Of a stretch of DNA of 64,000 nucleotides, positions 35,001 through 49,100 are shown in pieces (the stretch's first letter is position 1; every line of letters starts with the position of its first letter). The notes beneath the pieces are model-generated. The model had not been told where the DNA came from. It did no database searches and saw only the letters and a program-made list of their open reading frames with translations. The DNA lies in the NCBI GenBank assembly GCA_964016985.1, contig OZ024831.1:21628609-21692608 (forward strand), given 5' to 3'. The translations under genes and the position numbers were made by a program. The DNA comes from Anodontia alba. Lineage: Eukaryota; Mollusca; Bivalvia; Lucinida; Lucinidae.

Positions 35001-38000
35001 GTGTATTCATTTATTAACTGCTTCGCTTGCCAAGAGATAGTTCTGGTGTATATTATATTCCTTGTGTATTCATTTATTAACTGCTTCGCTTGCCAAGAGA
35101 TAGTTCTGGTGTATGTTATATTCCTTGTGTATTCATTTATTTCTGGTGTATGTTATATTCCTTGTGTATTCATTTATTAACTGCTTCGCTTGCCAAGAGA
35201 TAGTTCTGGTGTATATTATATTCCTTGTGTATTCATTTATGAACTGCTTCGCTTGCCAAGAGATAGTTCTGGTGTATATTATATTCCTTGTGTATTCATT
35301 TATTAACTGCTTCGCTTGCCAAGAGATAGTTCTGGTGTATGTTATACGTAACTAAAGAAGTTAGGGATATTTGTATGTATGGTGAAATAAAAAGGAAACT
35401 AAGACATATCTGAAATCTGAAATTGATATATTTGATTACATCATTTCATTTACAGACAAAAATCCATCCGTTGGAGTCTGTAGCACTAGATGTGAATGAG
35501 AAAATTTGTATGGAAGATCACAAGGGTCACGAATAAAACCTCACAAATCTGTCAATATCGCGTGTGTCCACATGTTGCATCTATGCGGGCCACACAACGA
35601 CGACGCATACTCCTGATGAGTCTGGCAATCTGTAGCTGGGGGATCCTCCTCACTCCTCCTGCAAGGCTGCGCCCAAAGCTTGGAGCGTTCTTGGTCGTGG
35701 AACTCTCTGTCGTACACGCTGGCCGAGAATGTCCCAAACATGCTCGATTGGCGACAAGTCAGGGGATCGAGCAGGCCAATCGAGATGATCCACATTGTTC
35801 TGCCGCAGGAACTGCTGTACTATCCTCGCCCGATGAGGTCTTGCGTTGTCATCCTGCAGCACTACGTGGTGTTGTTGAACAAAAGGCAGAACAACCGGCT
35901 GTAGCACTTCATTGATGTAGCGCTGGCCTGTCAAGAGTTCCGTTTAGCATAAACAGCTCTGTACGGGAACGAACAGATATGCCGCCCTATACCACAAGAC
36001 TTCCTCCTCCATACCGGTCATGTTCAACAATGGTGCAGTTCGCGTACCTCTCACCTCTGCGACGCCAAACGCGACGTCGTCTGTCAAGCATATCCAGCAG
36101 AAACCGTGACTCGTCGGTAAAGAGTACAATCGCCCATTGTTGGTTAGTCCTTCGACGATGCTGCCTTGTCCATGCTAGCCTGACTTGTCTATGTCTCTCG
36201 GAAAGTGGCACCCCAACGTCAGGTCGCCGAGCTCTAAGTCCAGCGCTGTGAAGTCGATTCCGCACGGTTTGAACAGACACTCTTGTTCCAGTTCTTGAAA
36301 GACGTTCGCGCAGTTGTTCGGCGCTTACTGATCGTGATCTCAAGGCTGACGTATGCAGGAACCGATCCTGGGCTTGCCACGTAGACCTCGGGCGCCCACT
36401 TCGACGCCGATCTAACGTGTTGTTGGTTTGTGCCAACCGAGTTCGTAGGCGGCTGATCACATTTTGTGAAACACCTAAACGTCTAGCAACTTCGACTTGC
36501 CTCATGCTAGCTTCGAGCATTCCAATAGCGCGTAAGCGCGCGTCGTTTGGCAGATGTCGACGTTGTGGCATTTTAACGCTAGTAGAACAGATGTTGTCAA
36601 TAGTAAAGTAATAGATTTGTTAACCAGAAATTTGTTCACTTTTTATAGGATTAGGGCTCAAATTCAGGTGATGAGCAAAGCTCACCGGTGAAAACTGAAC
36701 ATTGTGTATTTGTGACATTTTTCACTCAAACCTACTGTTGTATTGTGCATGTTTTTTTTTTTTTCTGTACAAGAGTGTGAACTGATTTCAGTTCTACAAA
36801 ATTTATTGTTATTGAATAAACTTTATTATTACACCACCATCATAATAGGTTGGATTAATACCTGTTATACATTTCACTCAAGCATAAAAATATCCCTGAC
36901 TTTTTTGCCACGTATATTTCCTTTGTGTATTTTTTTTTACTGCTTCGCCTGCCAAGAGATAGTTCTGTTGTATATTATATTCTTTGTGTATTCATTTTTT
37001 ACTGCTTCGCCTGCCAAGGGAAAGTTCTGGTGTATATTATATTCTTTTTGTATTCTTTTTTACTGCCTCGTCTGCCAAGAGATAATTCTGGTGTATATTG
37101 TATTCTTTGTGTATTCATTAATTTAAACTGTTTTGCCTGCCAAGAGTTATTATTTACCATACAGTATAGTCCTGGGCTAGCTGGCATATTTTTGGATGGG
37201 ACAAGTTGACACACTGATTCAGCTGGCAGTGTGCTTTTTCATTTTTTCTGGAATTTTATGCAGTAGTTTAGGTCTGTGTTGACAAAGAAAACTTATGTCT
37301 TTGACTGAAGCCCAGATTCGTTTTAAAAAAAATGGATTTGTAAATCGCACTGAAAAAGCCTGAGATTTTCCACCTGCCAACTTGTCCTCATGCTGGAGCA
37401 AGTTGGCACAGTTTACCTGGCTTATAAGAAATGAAATTTCATGAAAACTGTTTTCAATATATTCTTTCTTCAATAAGGGAAATGAAACGAATGAAGTGAT
37501 GTAAAGGGAAAGATTGAAATAAAGGGAAAGATTAAAAAAAAAAAAAACTTAACCGCTACCTCTCTATGGGCAAATTCAGCAGACATCAAATTAGGTGATA
37601 TTTTCTTTGTTTCCCAGAAAACAGGATTTGACATTTCATGCAAATTGTCCCCATTGGAAACCCTGTTTTCTGGAAAAAAATATTTCGACATGTCGTCTGC
37701 CGGAAACAATTAACCAATATCGTTAAAGATTGTTATAGAAAATGAAACAAATTGCCATCCTATCGAAAAAGAAAATGATTTCCATGCCAACTGCAGCCGA
37801 CTCTCCTCACATACCATATAGCCATGGTTTAAGTTTGGCTCCCGGCACTTAACAAAATGTGTTAGGATGCAAATTCAGACATGAAAAGAATGGAACCAGA
37901 TCATACTTACCAGGCCCGTCCATTTCCCATAGAAGTGGTTCACCCACAATTGCCGTCGTCCTGGTGACTCCAGATTCTATGTCCAGAAGGTTGGTGTTAA

Positions 38001-41000
38001 GTATGATCATAGGTGTAACAGATGGTGGTATGCTTGTACTGATCCTAAAATGACAAAATAAACCACGCAATCCTAAAAGCAGACATGGCCTCTAATTTCA
38101 TTTTTGTATGTATATATGAGAAAAAGAGACATGTGGCTGGCGACTACGATGGTGAAATTCCTACTGAAATGTTTCAAATACTTATGAAAAAAATTTGGCT
38201 CATTTGCATCTCATTAATATTCATATGGAGCCAATGACGTCGTTGGTGCTTGTGAATAATTTAAAAATGTGTTAAAAACTTTAATGTGAAAATACTCAAG
38301 CTATATTTGCAGAGAGAAACAGATCTTTTATCTTTAATTTGAAATATTTGAAATATTCCGAAATTAGGGGATGGTCACCTTTAAGATGAATTGGTATAGT
38401 TGGAGACTTCGTCTGGTCCAATTTAGCATGGCGATTATGGGTGTTGTGTCGAGATTAGCGGAGACGCAGTTCATTCGCAACCACGGACGATACTTGCTCC
38501 GTGAAATCTTAAAAAGGTCAGTCAAGCAAGGGGGTAAACCCAGTTCTAATGGCTCTTAACACTTAAAGCGCCAATCCCAACTGCAGCAAACGACATTTTT
38601 TCTTATTTTTATTCTTCTGAGAAATCAATTCTTGATATTACATGTAGCAGACGATTCACCTGAAATTTCAAGACTCTCTGAACTCTAGAATATATGACAA
38701 ATTTATAATGTCGTCTGCTACAACTTTTGCTTGTGGCTTTAAGGGTTGAAAGACTTAGTCTGCATTGACCGCGCTGATCTACAATTCAAATTAAACATGA
38801 AAGATTCTCAACTAGACATGTGTCCAAAGTACACAAATGCCCCCACCCTTTGCTCGTTGCCTATATGGCAGCAACTATTTTTCAAATGATCAAATCTGAC
38901 CTGTTATATATTCTGAACCCTAGCCTTACCCCAGGGCACGACCAAGGGGCAACTCTAGCACAGAGTTAAAGGTTTTGTTCTGGGTAAGTTTGTTTGTTTG
39001 ATTTGGGCTTAACGTCGCTTTCAACAATCTTTCAGTCATATCTCGACGGTGTCGGAATGTGGCAGGGAGCTCAATGCTCACTTTTAGAGTGCTGCCTCAC
39101 TGAAATATCACACCCCAGACACTTTGACATGATATTCCACCCAGTCACATTATACTGACACTTAGCTGACCAGTTCTAGCTCTACTTTCTTAATGCTGAG
39201 CGCCAAGGGAAAGAGCAGCTAGTACCATTTTTAAAATCTTTGGTATGACCCCACCGGGGATTGAACCCACAACCTCCCGGTCACAAAACGGACGTTCTAT
39301 CATTGAGCCACTGTGCCGCTGGTCTGGGTAAGAAGCATAGTGACTTTCGACTTTATAGAATAAACGGCACCCAAGTTCTGACCTCCAAAAGAAACGCGGC
39401 CGTTGTAAATGTCAATGTAAAATCTGACCAACTTAGGGTCATACCGACTCATAACCCATAAGTGTAATGTTTTTACATCAAATATTCTTCAAGATATCAG
39501 GATAAATCACCGAATCATTGTGACCTACATTTATATTGGTGTCAAACTTCGGATAATATTGGCTCATAATCCGTAAGTATGATGTTTATACATCAAATAC
39601 TCTTCAAGATAGAAGGCACAATTACTGGACTGTGAAACGTAGGTCATTGTAACCTACATTTATCTTAGGTCAAACTTCGGGTCACACTGGCCCATAATCC
39701 ATATGTATGATGTTTTAACATCACATACTTTTCAGAATATAAGGCAAAATTACAAGAACGTGAAAAGTAGGTCGATATGAGGTCAAACTTTGGGTCATAC
39801 TGGCTCATAAAACAGTCGACTCTCGTTATCTCGAAATCCAAGGGACTCTATGAAACACTTCGAGATATTCGTGCTTCGACATATTAGTTTTGCGGAACTA
39901 AGGAAAACAATTAATCGAACAACCACCTTTAACAGAATGTGTAATTTGACTCCAAAGTTAGAGATATATTAAAAATATTGTGGAAAAAAGAGGAAAAATT
40001 GTTCCTAAGAAGCAATTTCTCCTCTTTTCCACAATATTTTGTTGCCTGTTGGTAGATTTCTGTTATAACGGACCTGATTTTCACGCCGAGATAAGCGGTT
40101 ATTCGAGATAAGCAAGGTCGAAATAGAGTCGACTGAATATAAGTATGATGTTTATACATCAAATCCGCTTCAAGACAGAGCAAAATTACTGGACCGTGAT
40201 ATGAAGGTCATTTATTTTGAGGGCAGACTTCGGGTCAAACTGACTCGTAATCTAAACGTTAGATGTTTATACATCAAATACGCTTCAAGATACAGCACGA
40301 AAACATGCCTATATAATTTTGACCCCTTAAACCCCACTTTTATATAGTAAAACTGGGGATTACAGGGGTATACATTATTTTTCTTCTTTCTGCTCAAGAA
40401 CATAGATTGTGGGTACTCGTTAGAACCGCCTCGGCAAGGCGGTTCTAACGAGTACCAACAATCCATGTTTTCAGCAGAAATATGAAAAATATCAGATATT
40501 TCACCTAAAAACTTTCATTTTTGGTGGTAAAATTTACAATATATTTGAATAGGCGTGTTTCGTAATGTAAGGCAAAATAACTGGACTATGAAATATAGGT
40601 CACTGACCTAGATTTATTTTGAGGTCAAGCTACATGCTATACTGACATAAGAAAGTGTGGTGTTTATTCATGAAACACTCTTCAAGATATAAGGCAAAAT
40701 CACTGGACCGTGAAAAGTTTAGGATATAAGGCAAACTTACTGGCCAGTGAAATATAGGTCATGCTGACCTTCACTTCATGACACAAGTCAATGTCACAAA
40801 GCTTACCGATGTCTGACCAAGAATAATGTCTTAGCTATTTTCATAGTAAGAAAGTTTTCATAGTAGGAAAGTAAAAATAAAAGAAAATCTTTACATGTGT
40901 CCTAGATTTTGACCTTCAGCCCAGCTCCGGGTTGAAAACCCTGAATTCTATATCAGGAAATATAAGTTGATCCTCCAGGGTACCTATGGTCCAAATATGA

Positions 41001-44000
41001 ATGCTTTTTGATAAGAGGTTGATGAAATACTGGACATGTGTCCAAAGTACACAAATTAGCCTGCTCTTTGCATCCCTAGCTCCACCCCTGGGCATGACCC
41101 TGGGATAACTCTAGGATTGTTTATGACACAGGGACAACTCTAGCACAGGGATAAAGTTTTAAGTCTGGGTAGGTAGCATACCAATTACAAATTTCTAGCA
41201 TGAAAGATAACACAAGTTATGACCAAGAGAAAAGCAGATGTAAATGTCATTGTAAAATCTAAAATCTCCACCCGAGGGCATGACCCAGGGGCAACACTAA
41301 CAGAGTTAAAGGTTTAGGTCTGTGTAATTAGCACACCAAATTTCAACTCCTTAGTATACGAGGTACCTAAGTTTGACCTGTTTTGTATTTGACACAGCAT
41401 CCCAGGGCATGACTAAAGGGCAACTATAGCTCTGAGTTAATTTATGTCTAGGTAAGTAGCATAATATTTCAATTTCCTAGCATAAAAGGTATCTTAACCC
41501 TAAAAGCGCCAATCACAACTATTGTCGTCTGCTTTGTCTTCTGCATGTGATTTTAAAAGTCATTTTTGCAAACAGTGTGGACCCAGAACAGACTGCTCCT
41601 TTAAGAGCAGTCTGGTCAGGGTCCACACTGTTTGCCTGTATGCAAAAATAGGTTTGAAAAGTCTGCAAGACTATTCAGCAGACGACATAAACAGACGACA
41701 TTTTCAGATGCAGTTTTTCTTGGCGTTTTACGGGTTAAGTTATGACCTAAGTAGCATACCAAATTCAACTTCCTAGCACAAACGGTACCCAAGTTTGACC
41801 TGTTACACATTTTGACCCCTGTCCCGACCCAGGGCAAGACTCGGGGACAAGTTTAACAGAGTTAAAGGTTTAGGTTTGGGAAAGTAGCATAACAGAATTT
41901 CACCTTCCTAGCTTAGATGATATACAAGTTATGCTCTCCAAGAGAAATGCGGACGTAAATGTCAGTGTCAACTCTAATGTAAAACTTGAATGTAAACTTA
42001 AACATTGACTCCGAGTACTGCCCCATCATATGACTCAGGAGCAACACTAGCACAAATCTGAAGGAGGTAGCATACCAAATTTCACCTTTCTAGCATAGAA
42101 CGCACCTAAGTTATGACTCTGGTAACTGGCATTAGCGCAGTCTGATCAGAATCTTCACTGTGCGCATTTTGTATAGCAAGGGATGCAGAGTTTGTTGTTT
42201 TTTTTTTGTTTTTTTGTTTTTTGTTTTTTGTTTTTTTTTTTTTTGTTTTGTTTTGTTTTTTTTTTTTTGTTTGTTTTTTTCATGCAGACAACGAAGATTG
42301 GTTAAACTGTGCGGATGCGCATATATGCGCACACAGCATATAGGCAAGATCATTCCCGCTAATCATTAGTACAGTTGACTCTCGCTATCTCGAACTCGCT
42401 TATCTCGAATAACCGCTTATCTCAAAGTGAAAATCTTGTCCCTGCTTAAACATGAAAAGGTCCTAAGGAGCAATTTCTCCTCTTTTCCACAATATTTTCA
42501 ATAAATCTCTAACTTCAAGAGTCCAATTACACATATATTTGTTAAATGTGGTTAATCGAATTAGTTTTTTCCCCAATTCTGCAAATCTGATATGTCGAAG
42601 TACGGATATCTCGAAGTATTTCAGAGAGTCCTTGGAATTCGAGATAACGAGAGTCGATTGTATTTGCAGCTATAACTCGAGTTCGAGGAGGCAGAAGAAA
42701 ATATTAAGGCAACCTCTTATTTGGAGTTACCGTATTCGATCTAATTACCGCACATACCCCTAGAAGCGCACAGTCAAGAAATTCCGTAGAGTTCAGATTA
42801 TAGCCATTGTACTTTATCTTTACTTCTTTATGAAGGCATATGTTGTGGGTACTCATTTGAATTGCATCGACTTGTCGATGCAATTCAAATGAGCACCCAC
42901 AACATATGCCTTTATAAAGAAAGTCAGAAAAAATCGTATAATCATCATCAAATAAGTCCTTTTCTGATCTGTTTTATAGTGTATCCTTAGCAGGTAGATA
43001 CATATTTTACCACCACCGAGTGTTCCCAGTAATTTTCAAAAACCTAAGCGCACAGTGCGGTAATTAGGTCGAATACAGTATTTTTAAATTTACCATACAC
43101 CCAGCTACAAACGGGACTGCAGCAGGCGAAAGGTGTCTTCGATTCGTATATGGACATCGAGGACCCAGACAAGCCTGCGCATCCAAGCGATCTGATCCAT
43201 ACAGAATCATAGCTCTAGATAAGAGGGGGAGCTGGTACACAATTTATTTCAGACAGTAAACATGTCTAGGGAACTCATTAGAAGCATCTCACCGAGGCGC
43301 TTGTAATAAGCACACACAACATACGTTTTCGTGAAGAAATGAGAAATAAGGTAAATATAACGTGGAGAATCATGAAAAATATCGATACGTTTTGGTAAAA
43401 AGAATATCTGGAGCTATGAGATTCTGTAGACAAATAATGAAATAATGAACAACAAGGTTTATGACAAGACTGGATATGTTCATGACTATATCTACACACT
43501 GCACCCATACACGAGTTCACATTTTGCTTAAGGGGAATAGATAGACGTTTAGGGGAGTAAACTGATTTTTGTCCCCTTCTGAAAAGGGTTCTACTCTAGA
43601 AGGACAGAATTTGTTCCTCGGAGCCCATTTTTAGAAGTTGATTGATGTATAGGCTCTGAAACTGAAAATCACAAACGTTATCTCCCTTGTACAATCGCTG
43701 AAAATCTACCAAGTGCATAAAGTCCCTTTCACAGAACAAATTAAGTGAGTTTGAGTTGAGGTTTTATGACCTAGTCAACCCATGACGGTCATGTCGAGCG
43801 AGGTTAGTTAACCTACTCATACCTTACCTGGACATGCTTAGTCCTCTATGCGGTTAACCAGGACTTGTGTACACAGTTTTGTCAGTAACTGACAACCAGC
43901 GGAAGGGAGATAATTACCGTAGAAATTATTTATTTCACGACCAGTCTCCATGACAATTATGTAGCCGAGCTGGGTTTCGAACCCGCTACGCTGAATCTGA

Positions 44001-46138
44001 AATCGGACGTGCCAACGACTGCGCTATGGTGCCCAGCCAAGTAATATGAAGTAGAGGACAGGGAGAACGTGACGTTTATATAACGTCGCCTTAACGGTGA
44101 CATAAATCGTCATTTGCCCGTTGAGAAATAAACGGTTACCTACAAGTTTGTGACCCAGGAATTGTCTGTTACATCTCTGTAGACCCCTGTGGCGGGTATT
44201 TGTTGACAAAGTAAAATATGGAAGGCCGTGTTCTCGGCAGTTATTATGTCTCCAGTGTCGTTTTCATGCAACCACAGTGTGATATTACTACTCTGAAAAA
44301 TAACCACAGTGTGATATCACTACTCTGAAAAATAAAAAATAAATAATAAAACTACAGTCTGATATTACTCTGAAAAACAGCCATAGTGTTGTATTACCGC
44401 TCTAAAATACAAACACTGATATTACTACTCTGAAAACAAGCACAGAGTGATATTACTACTCTGAAACAAGAACACCGCCAGGCGGGGCAATATACACCCA
44501 TTTACCTTTTTACAAGGGTACCCCATCTATATAGCTAGACAAAGGCGTAAAATATGTGGACTTTAACACATGTATGCGTGTTATGTTGCCATTGTTACCA
44601 GTTATGGCGCGAAGAAGGATGGCCTGAAAAAATTGTCAAAGGGAAGTAACTCAAAAACTGAGAAAGGAAGAGCATTTGTAGGTGACATTGCCTAAACCTC
44701 ATATACATTGCTATAAAATTTCAAGACATTCAATATGGTTACCTAGTTATGGCACGCATATAGATAGTGTGGAAAAAACTAATCAAAGGGAAGTTAACTC
44801 AGAAACTAAGAAAGAGTGAGGAATATTTTTTGTATGCGACACACTGTCTTGACCTCATACACATTGCTGTAAAGTTTCATCAAGCTATTTCATATGGTTA
44901 CCTTATTGTGGCAAGCATAAGAATAGTGTGAATAAAACTAATCAAAGGCAAGTAACTTGGAAACAAAGAAAGGAGACCAATCTTTTTTGTACGCAACACA
45001 CCATCGTAACCTCATACACATTGCTATAAAGTTTCAAGATATTCCATAAGGTTACCTACTTATGGCACGCACAAGGATAGTTTGGAAAAGAATCTAATCA
45101 AAGTGAAGTAACTCAGAAAGTAATTACTACTCTGAAAAACAATCACAGCGTGATGTTATTACTCTGAAATACAACCACAGTGTGATATTACTACTCTGAA
45201 ATACCACCACAGTGTGATGTTACTACTCTGAAATACAACCACATTGTGATATTACTACTCTGAAAAACAAGCACAGTGTGATATTACTATTCTGTAAAAA
45301 CAACCACAGTGATATTACTACTCTGAAATACAACCACATTGTGATATTACTACTCTGAAAAACAAGCACAGTGTGATATTACTATTCTGTAAAAACAACC
45401 ACAGTGATATTACTACTCTGAAATACAACCACAGTGTGATACTACTACTCTGAAAAACAACCACAGAGTGATATTACTACTCTGCGAAAAACAATCAGTG
45501 ATATTACTACTGAAAAACAACTACAGTGATATTACTACTCTGAAATACAACCACATTATGATATTACTACTCTGAAAAACAACCACAGTGATATTACTAC
45601 TCTTAAAAGCAACCACAGTGTGACATTTTTTATCTGAAAAACAACCATAATGTGATAGTACTATGAAATAAAACCACAGTGTTATATTACTACTCTGAAA
45701 AACAACCACAGCGATATTACCACTGAAATACAACCACAGTGTGATATTACTACTCTTAAAAAACACAATATGATACTACTATGAAAAAACAGTCACCGTG
45801 TGATATTACTACTCTGAAATACAACCACAGTTTGATATCACTACTCTGAAAAACAACCAGTGATATTACTACTCTGAAATACAACCACAGTGTGATATTA
45901 CTACTCTTAAAACAACCACAGTGAGATGATACTACTCTGAAAAATAACTGCAGTGTGATATTACTACTCTAAAAAAACAACCACAGTGTGATATTTCTAC
46001 TCCGAAAAAACATCCACAGTGTGATATTACTACTGTGAAACAAGAAAACTCCTAACGGCATTATGCAGGTTTTTTTTTTTTTGGTTTTTTTTTTTTTTTT
46101 TTTTTTGTTTTTTTTTGTTGTTGTTGTTTTGCATTATG

Positions 46139-46178
<40 letters not shown>

Positions 46179-49100
46179 TAACGGGGTGAGGACAGCTTTA
46201 AGTGCGTGCAACCCCGCCGTTATTAAATTGCTCAACGGCTTCGACTTGACACGAAACACAGCTATACTTGGAGGCTGTTTTAATGGCTCATGCTAGGGGT
46301 GGGATCAAGGCTTGGAGTCTGGGCTGGATGAAGCTAAGACATATTATTCGTCCCTTTTTTGTTTGTTTTGTTTTTTGTTGTTTTAATATGCTTTCTTTTA
46401 GTTCTTCTGAGAGCAAATAGGACATTACTTTGAGAAAATCGGTAGATGTAATGACGAGAAAAACAAAAGATAACCAACTGCTGGCGCCCATGTTGGTCGA
46501 CGGACCAAGTCATTTTAACTCAACGAGACCCCGAAAGAAACATACTTGGTAAATTTCTTAAAACTCCGGCCAGTCGTCTCTGAGACAAGACCAGATTTTG
46601 CAATGCAATTTTTCATTTGCAAGATGGCAACTGTGTTGTTTTTAGAATTCCATTACGATATGACCCATATCATGAGAGAAACGCGTGTGAAAGATTCCGA
46701 CAAATTTTCTCAAGTAGATCAGAGGCGATAACGAGGATATCAGATAAATGCGGCTGTAATATTGGCTGACGGACAGGAATATCTTCATTTTGACAAAACT
46801 AAAGACCCCGACGTAAATAGTAAAATACCAAAGACATTTTTTCAACCCGAAAGTACTGACATTTTCTTATTTTTACGAAAACATACGAAAGCTCCTCGCC
46901 GAGACGCTTCTTATGAGTACCCATGGCATATGTTTTCGGTGGAGATATATGATGATTATGTGAATACTGCCCTCTTATCTGGAGCTATGAGATACCCTTG
47001 GAAAGTTTCAACAAAAAGTTTCAACAAAATCCAGTGAATGGTCTGAGTAGATACGATAACGCAACCAACACTGGGCGGCAATGGATACGATAACGAGACA
47101 AACACTGGCCGGCAAAAGATACGACAATACTGGCCAGCAGTAGATACGATAACGAGACCGATACGGGCCGACAATGGATACGATAACAAGACTATCACTG
47201 GCCGGCAATAGATACGATAACGAGACTAACACTGGGCGACAATAGACACGATAACGAGACCAACACTGAGCGATAATGGATACGATAACAAAACCGACAC
47301 TGGCCGGCAATAGGTACGATAACGAGACTAGCACAGGCCGGCAATGGTTACGATAACGAAACCAACATGGGCCAGCAATAGATACGATGACGAGACCAAC
47401 ACTGGCCGGCAATGGATACGATAACGAGACCAACAGGTCGGCAATGGATACGATAACGAGACCAACACTGGCCGGCAATAGATTTGATAACGAGACTAAC
47501 ACTGGCCGGCAATAGATACGACAACGAGACCAACACTAGCCGGCAACCGATACGATAACGAGACAAAGTGTTAGGTACGATAACAAGACCAACACTGGGC
47601 GGCAATGGATTCGATAATGAGACCAACACTGGCCGGCAATAGATATGATAACGAGACCATCACTGGCCGGCAACAGATACAATAACGAGACCAAAACTGT
47701 TAGACAATAAACACGATAACGAGACCAACACTGGGCGGCAATGGATTCGACAATGAGACCAGCATTGGTCGGCAATAGATACGATAACGAGACTATCACT
47801 AGCCAGCAATGCATACGACGACGAAACCAAAAGTGGCTGACAATAGATAACGAGACCAACACTGGTCGGCAATTTATACGATAACGGGACCAACACTAGT
47901 TGGCAAATTATACGATAACGGGACCAACACTAGGCGGCAATGGACACGATAACGAAACCAACATTGACCAGCAGTGATACAATAACGAAACAAATATTGG
48001 CCAACAACTAGATCATGCAAGGAGAGTGTAAACAAGGTTTCAACAAAATTACTTCAATGGTTCTAGAGAAGATGTGATAAATAGGAAATAAATGGTCGAC
48101 GGACCGAAACTGGTTTTTTGTTGTTGTTGTTGTTGTTGTTGTTTTTTGTTGTTGTTGTTGTTGTTTTTGTGTGTGTGTTTTGTTTTGTTTTGTTTTTTGT
48201 TGTTGTTTTTTTGTTTGTTTGTTTTTTGTATTTTATTTTTTTTACTTTTTATTTATTTATTTTTATTTATTTATTTATTTATTTTTTTTTTTTGTTTTTT
48301 GTTTCGTACAGACATAACGTGACCATTAGATCCGCTACGAGTTTAAAACAAGACAGTGGTCTGAGGAGATACGATAGAGAACAAAATGCTATGGTTGAAC
48401 GGATGCATGGACATACAGACGGTTTTTGATTGTGTTAGGGTTTAACGACACGTCAACCCTTGTGGGTCATTTTGTGTCGTCTCCCAGAGAAAGGGAGAAA
48501 AGAGATAGAAGAGATTGTAGAAGAGATGAAAGAGAGGGACAGGTAAGAAAGACGAACAAGAATGAAAGTAAAGAAACAGAAGAAATACAACATTCCCCCT
48601 CTACCCTTACCTGCTACAAGGGTAACAGGCCTTGCCCAATTGTAAGCCAATATCAGTTGGACGCCCCGGTGACGTAAGATACATGACACCTTCGCACCAC
48701 CCGACCACCCCCAACATACAGACGGACAACGAAATGTGCCTCTTTCGGTATTAGCTCTGTTGTACTCCATGATTGATATTTTAATACAGGTAAATAATTT
48801 TGTTATTACATAAACAAAGTCATATTGTTTAGAAAAAAAGAGACAGGACGCTTACTTCGTGTCCGAGTAATTCATCATAGCAAAATGGTAATTACCTTCC
48901 CTCGCTGCTCATTACATTTAGAAAATGAAGGTTCATACTTTTAGCACACCGGTTGCACAGTCTTGTTTGCATAGGTCATATATTGTTTTCACCCAGAGAA
49001 AGATAAAGAGACAGACAGAAATACAGACAGACATGCTTACAATAGGGCAGTCTTCGATGTAGATTATAGATGCCATTTTGATCAGAGAGAGAGAGAGAGC

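Larger units (their letters stand above)
39330..40790. repeat. Tandem array of a ~120-bp unit split by two MITEs
   Basis: Units share gtatgatgtttatacatca, aatactcttcaagat, aaggcaaaattactggac, cgtgaaatataggtca and ggtcaaacttcgggtca. The copies lie at 39400-39810, 40137-40294 and 40568-40790. Confidence 0.8.

Noticed and set aside
34875..35345. CRISPR-like array
   Set aside because: There are no unique spacers; the 63-bp units are directly tandem in a eukaryotic intron.
19340..44037. tRNA-like segments with boxes A and B (19340-19410, 28270-28330, 29230-29296, 33130-33185, 43975-44037)
   Set aside because: Each is attached to a SINE body, and the cloverleaf is imperfect; they are SINE heads, not tRNA genes. 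A box B-like word at 10275-10290 stands alone and is too little to call.
45521..45766. 81-codon minus-strand ORF with repeated SSNITLW
   Set aside because: It reads through the splice-acceptor minisatellite, not a gene. Only the single terminal copy belongs to exon 3.
47008..47896. Minus-strand ORFs of 80-164 codons
   Set aside because: They run over the 34-bp minisatellite; the apparent protein repeat simply follows the DNA repeat, and frames change with each indel.
48840..48912. Alternative exon 3 candidate encoding GNYHFAMMNYSDT with donor GTAAGC
   Set aside because: Its donor phase fits exon 4, but no acceptor gives the phase-0 start required after exon 2, and it lacks the fourth ZP-N cysteine. 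The exon at 44144-44292 fits both borders.
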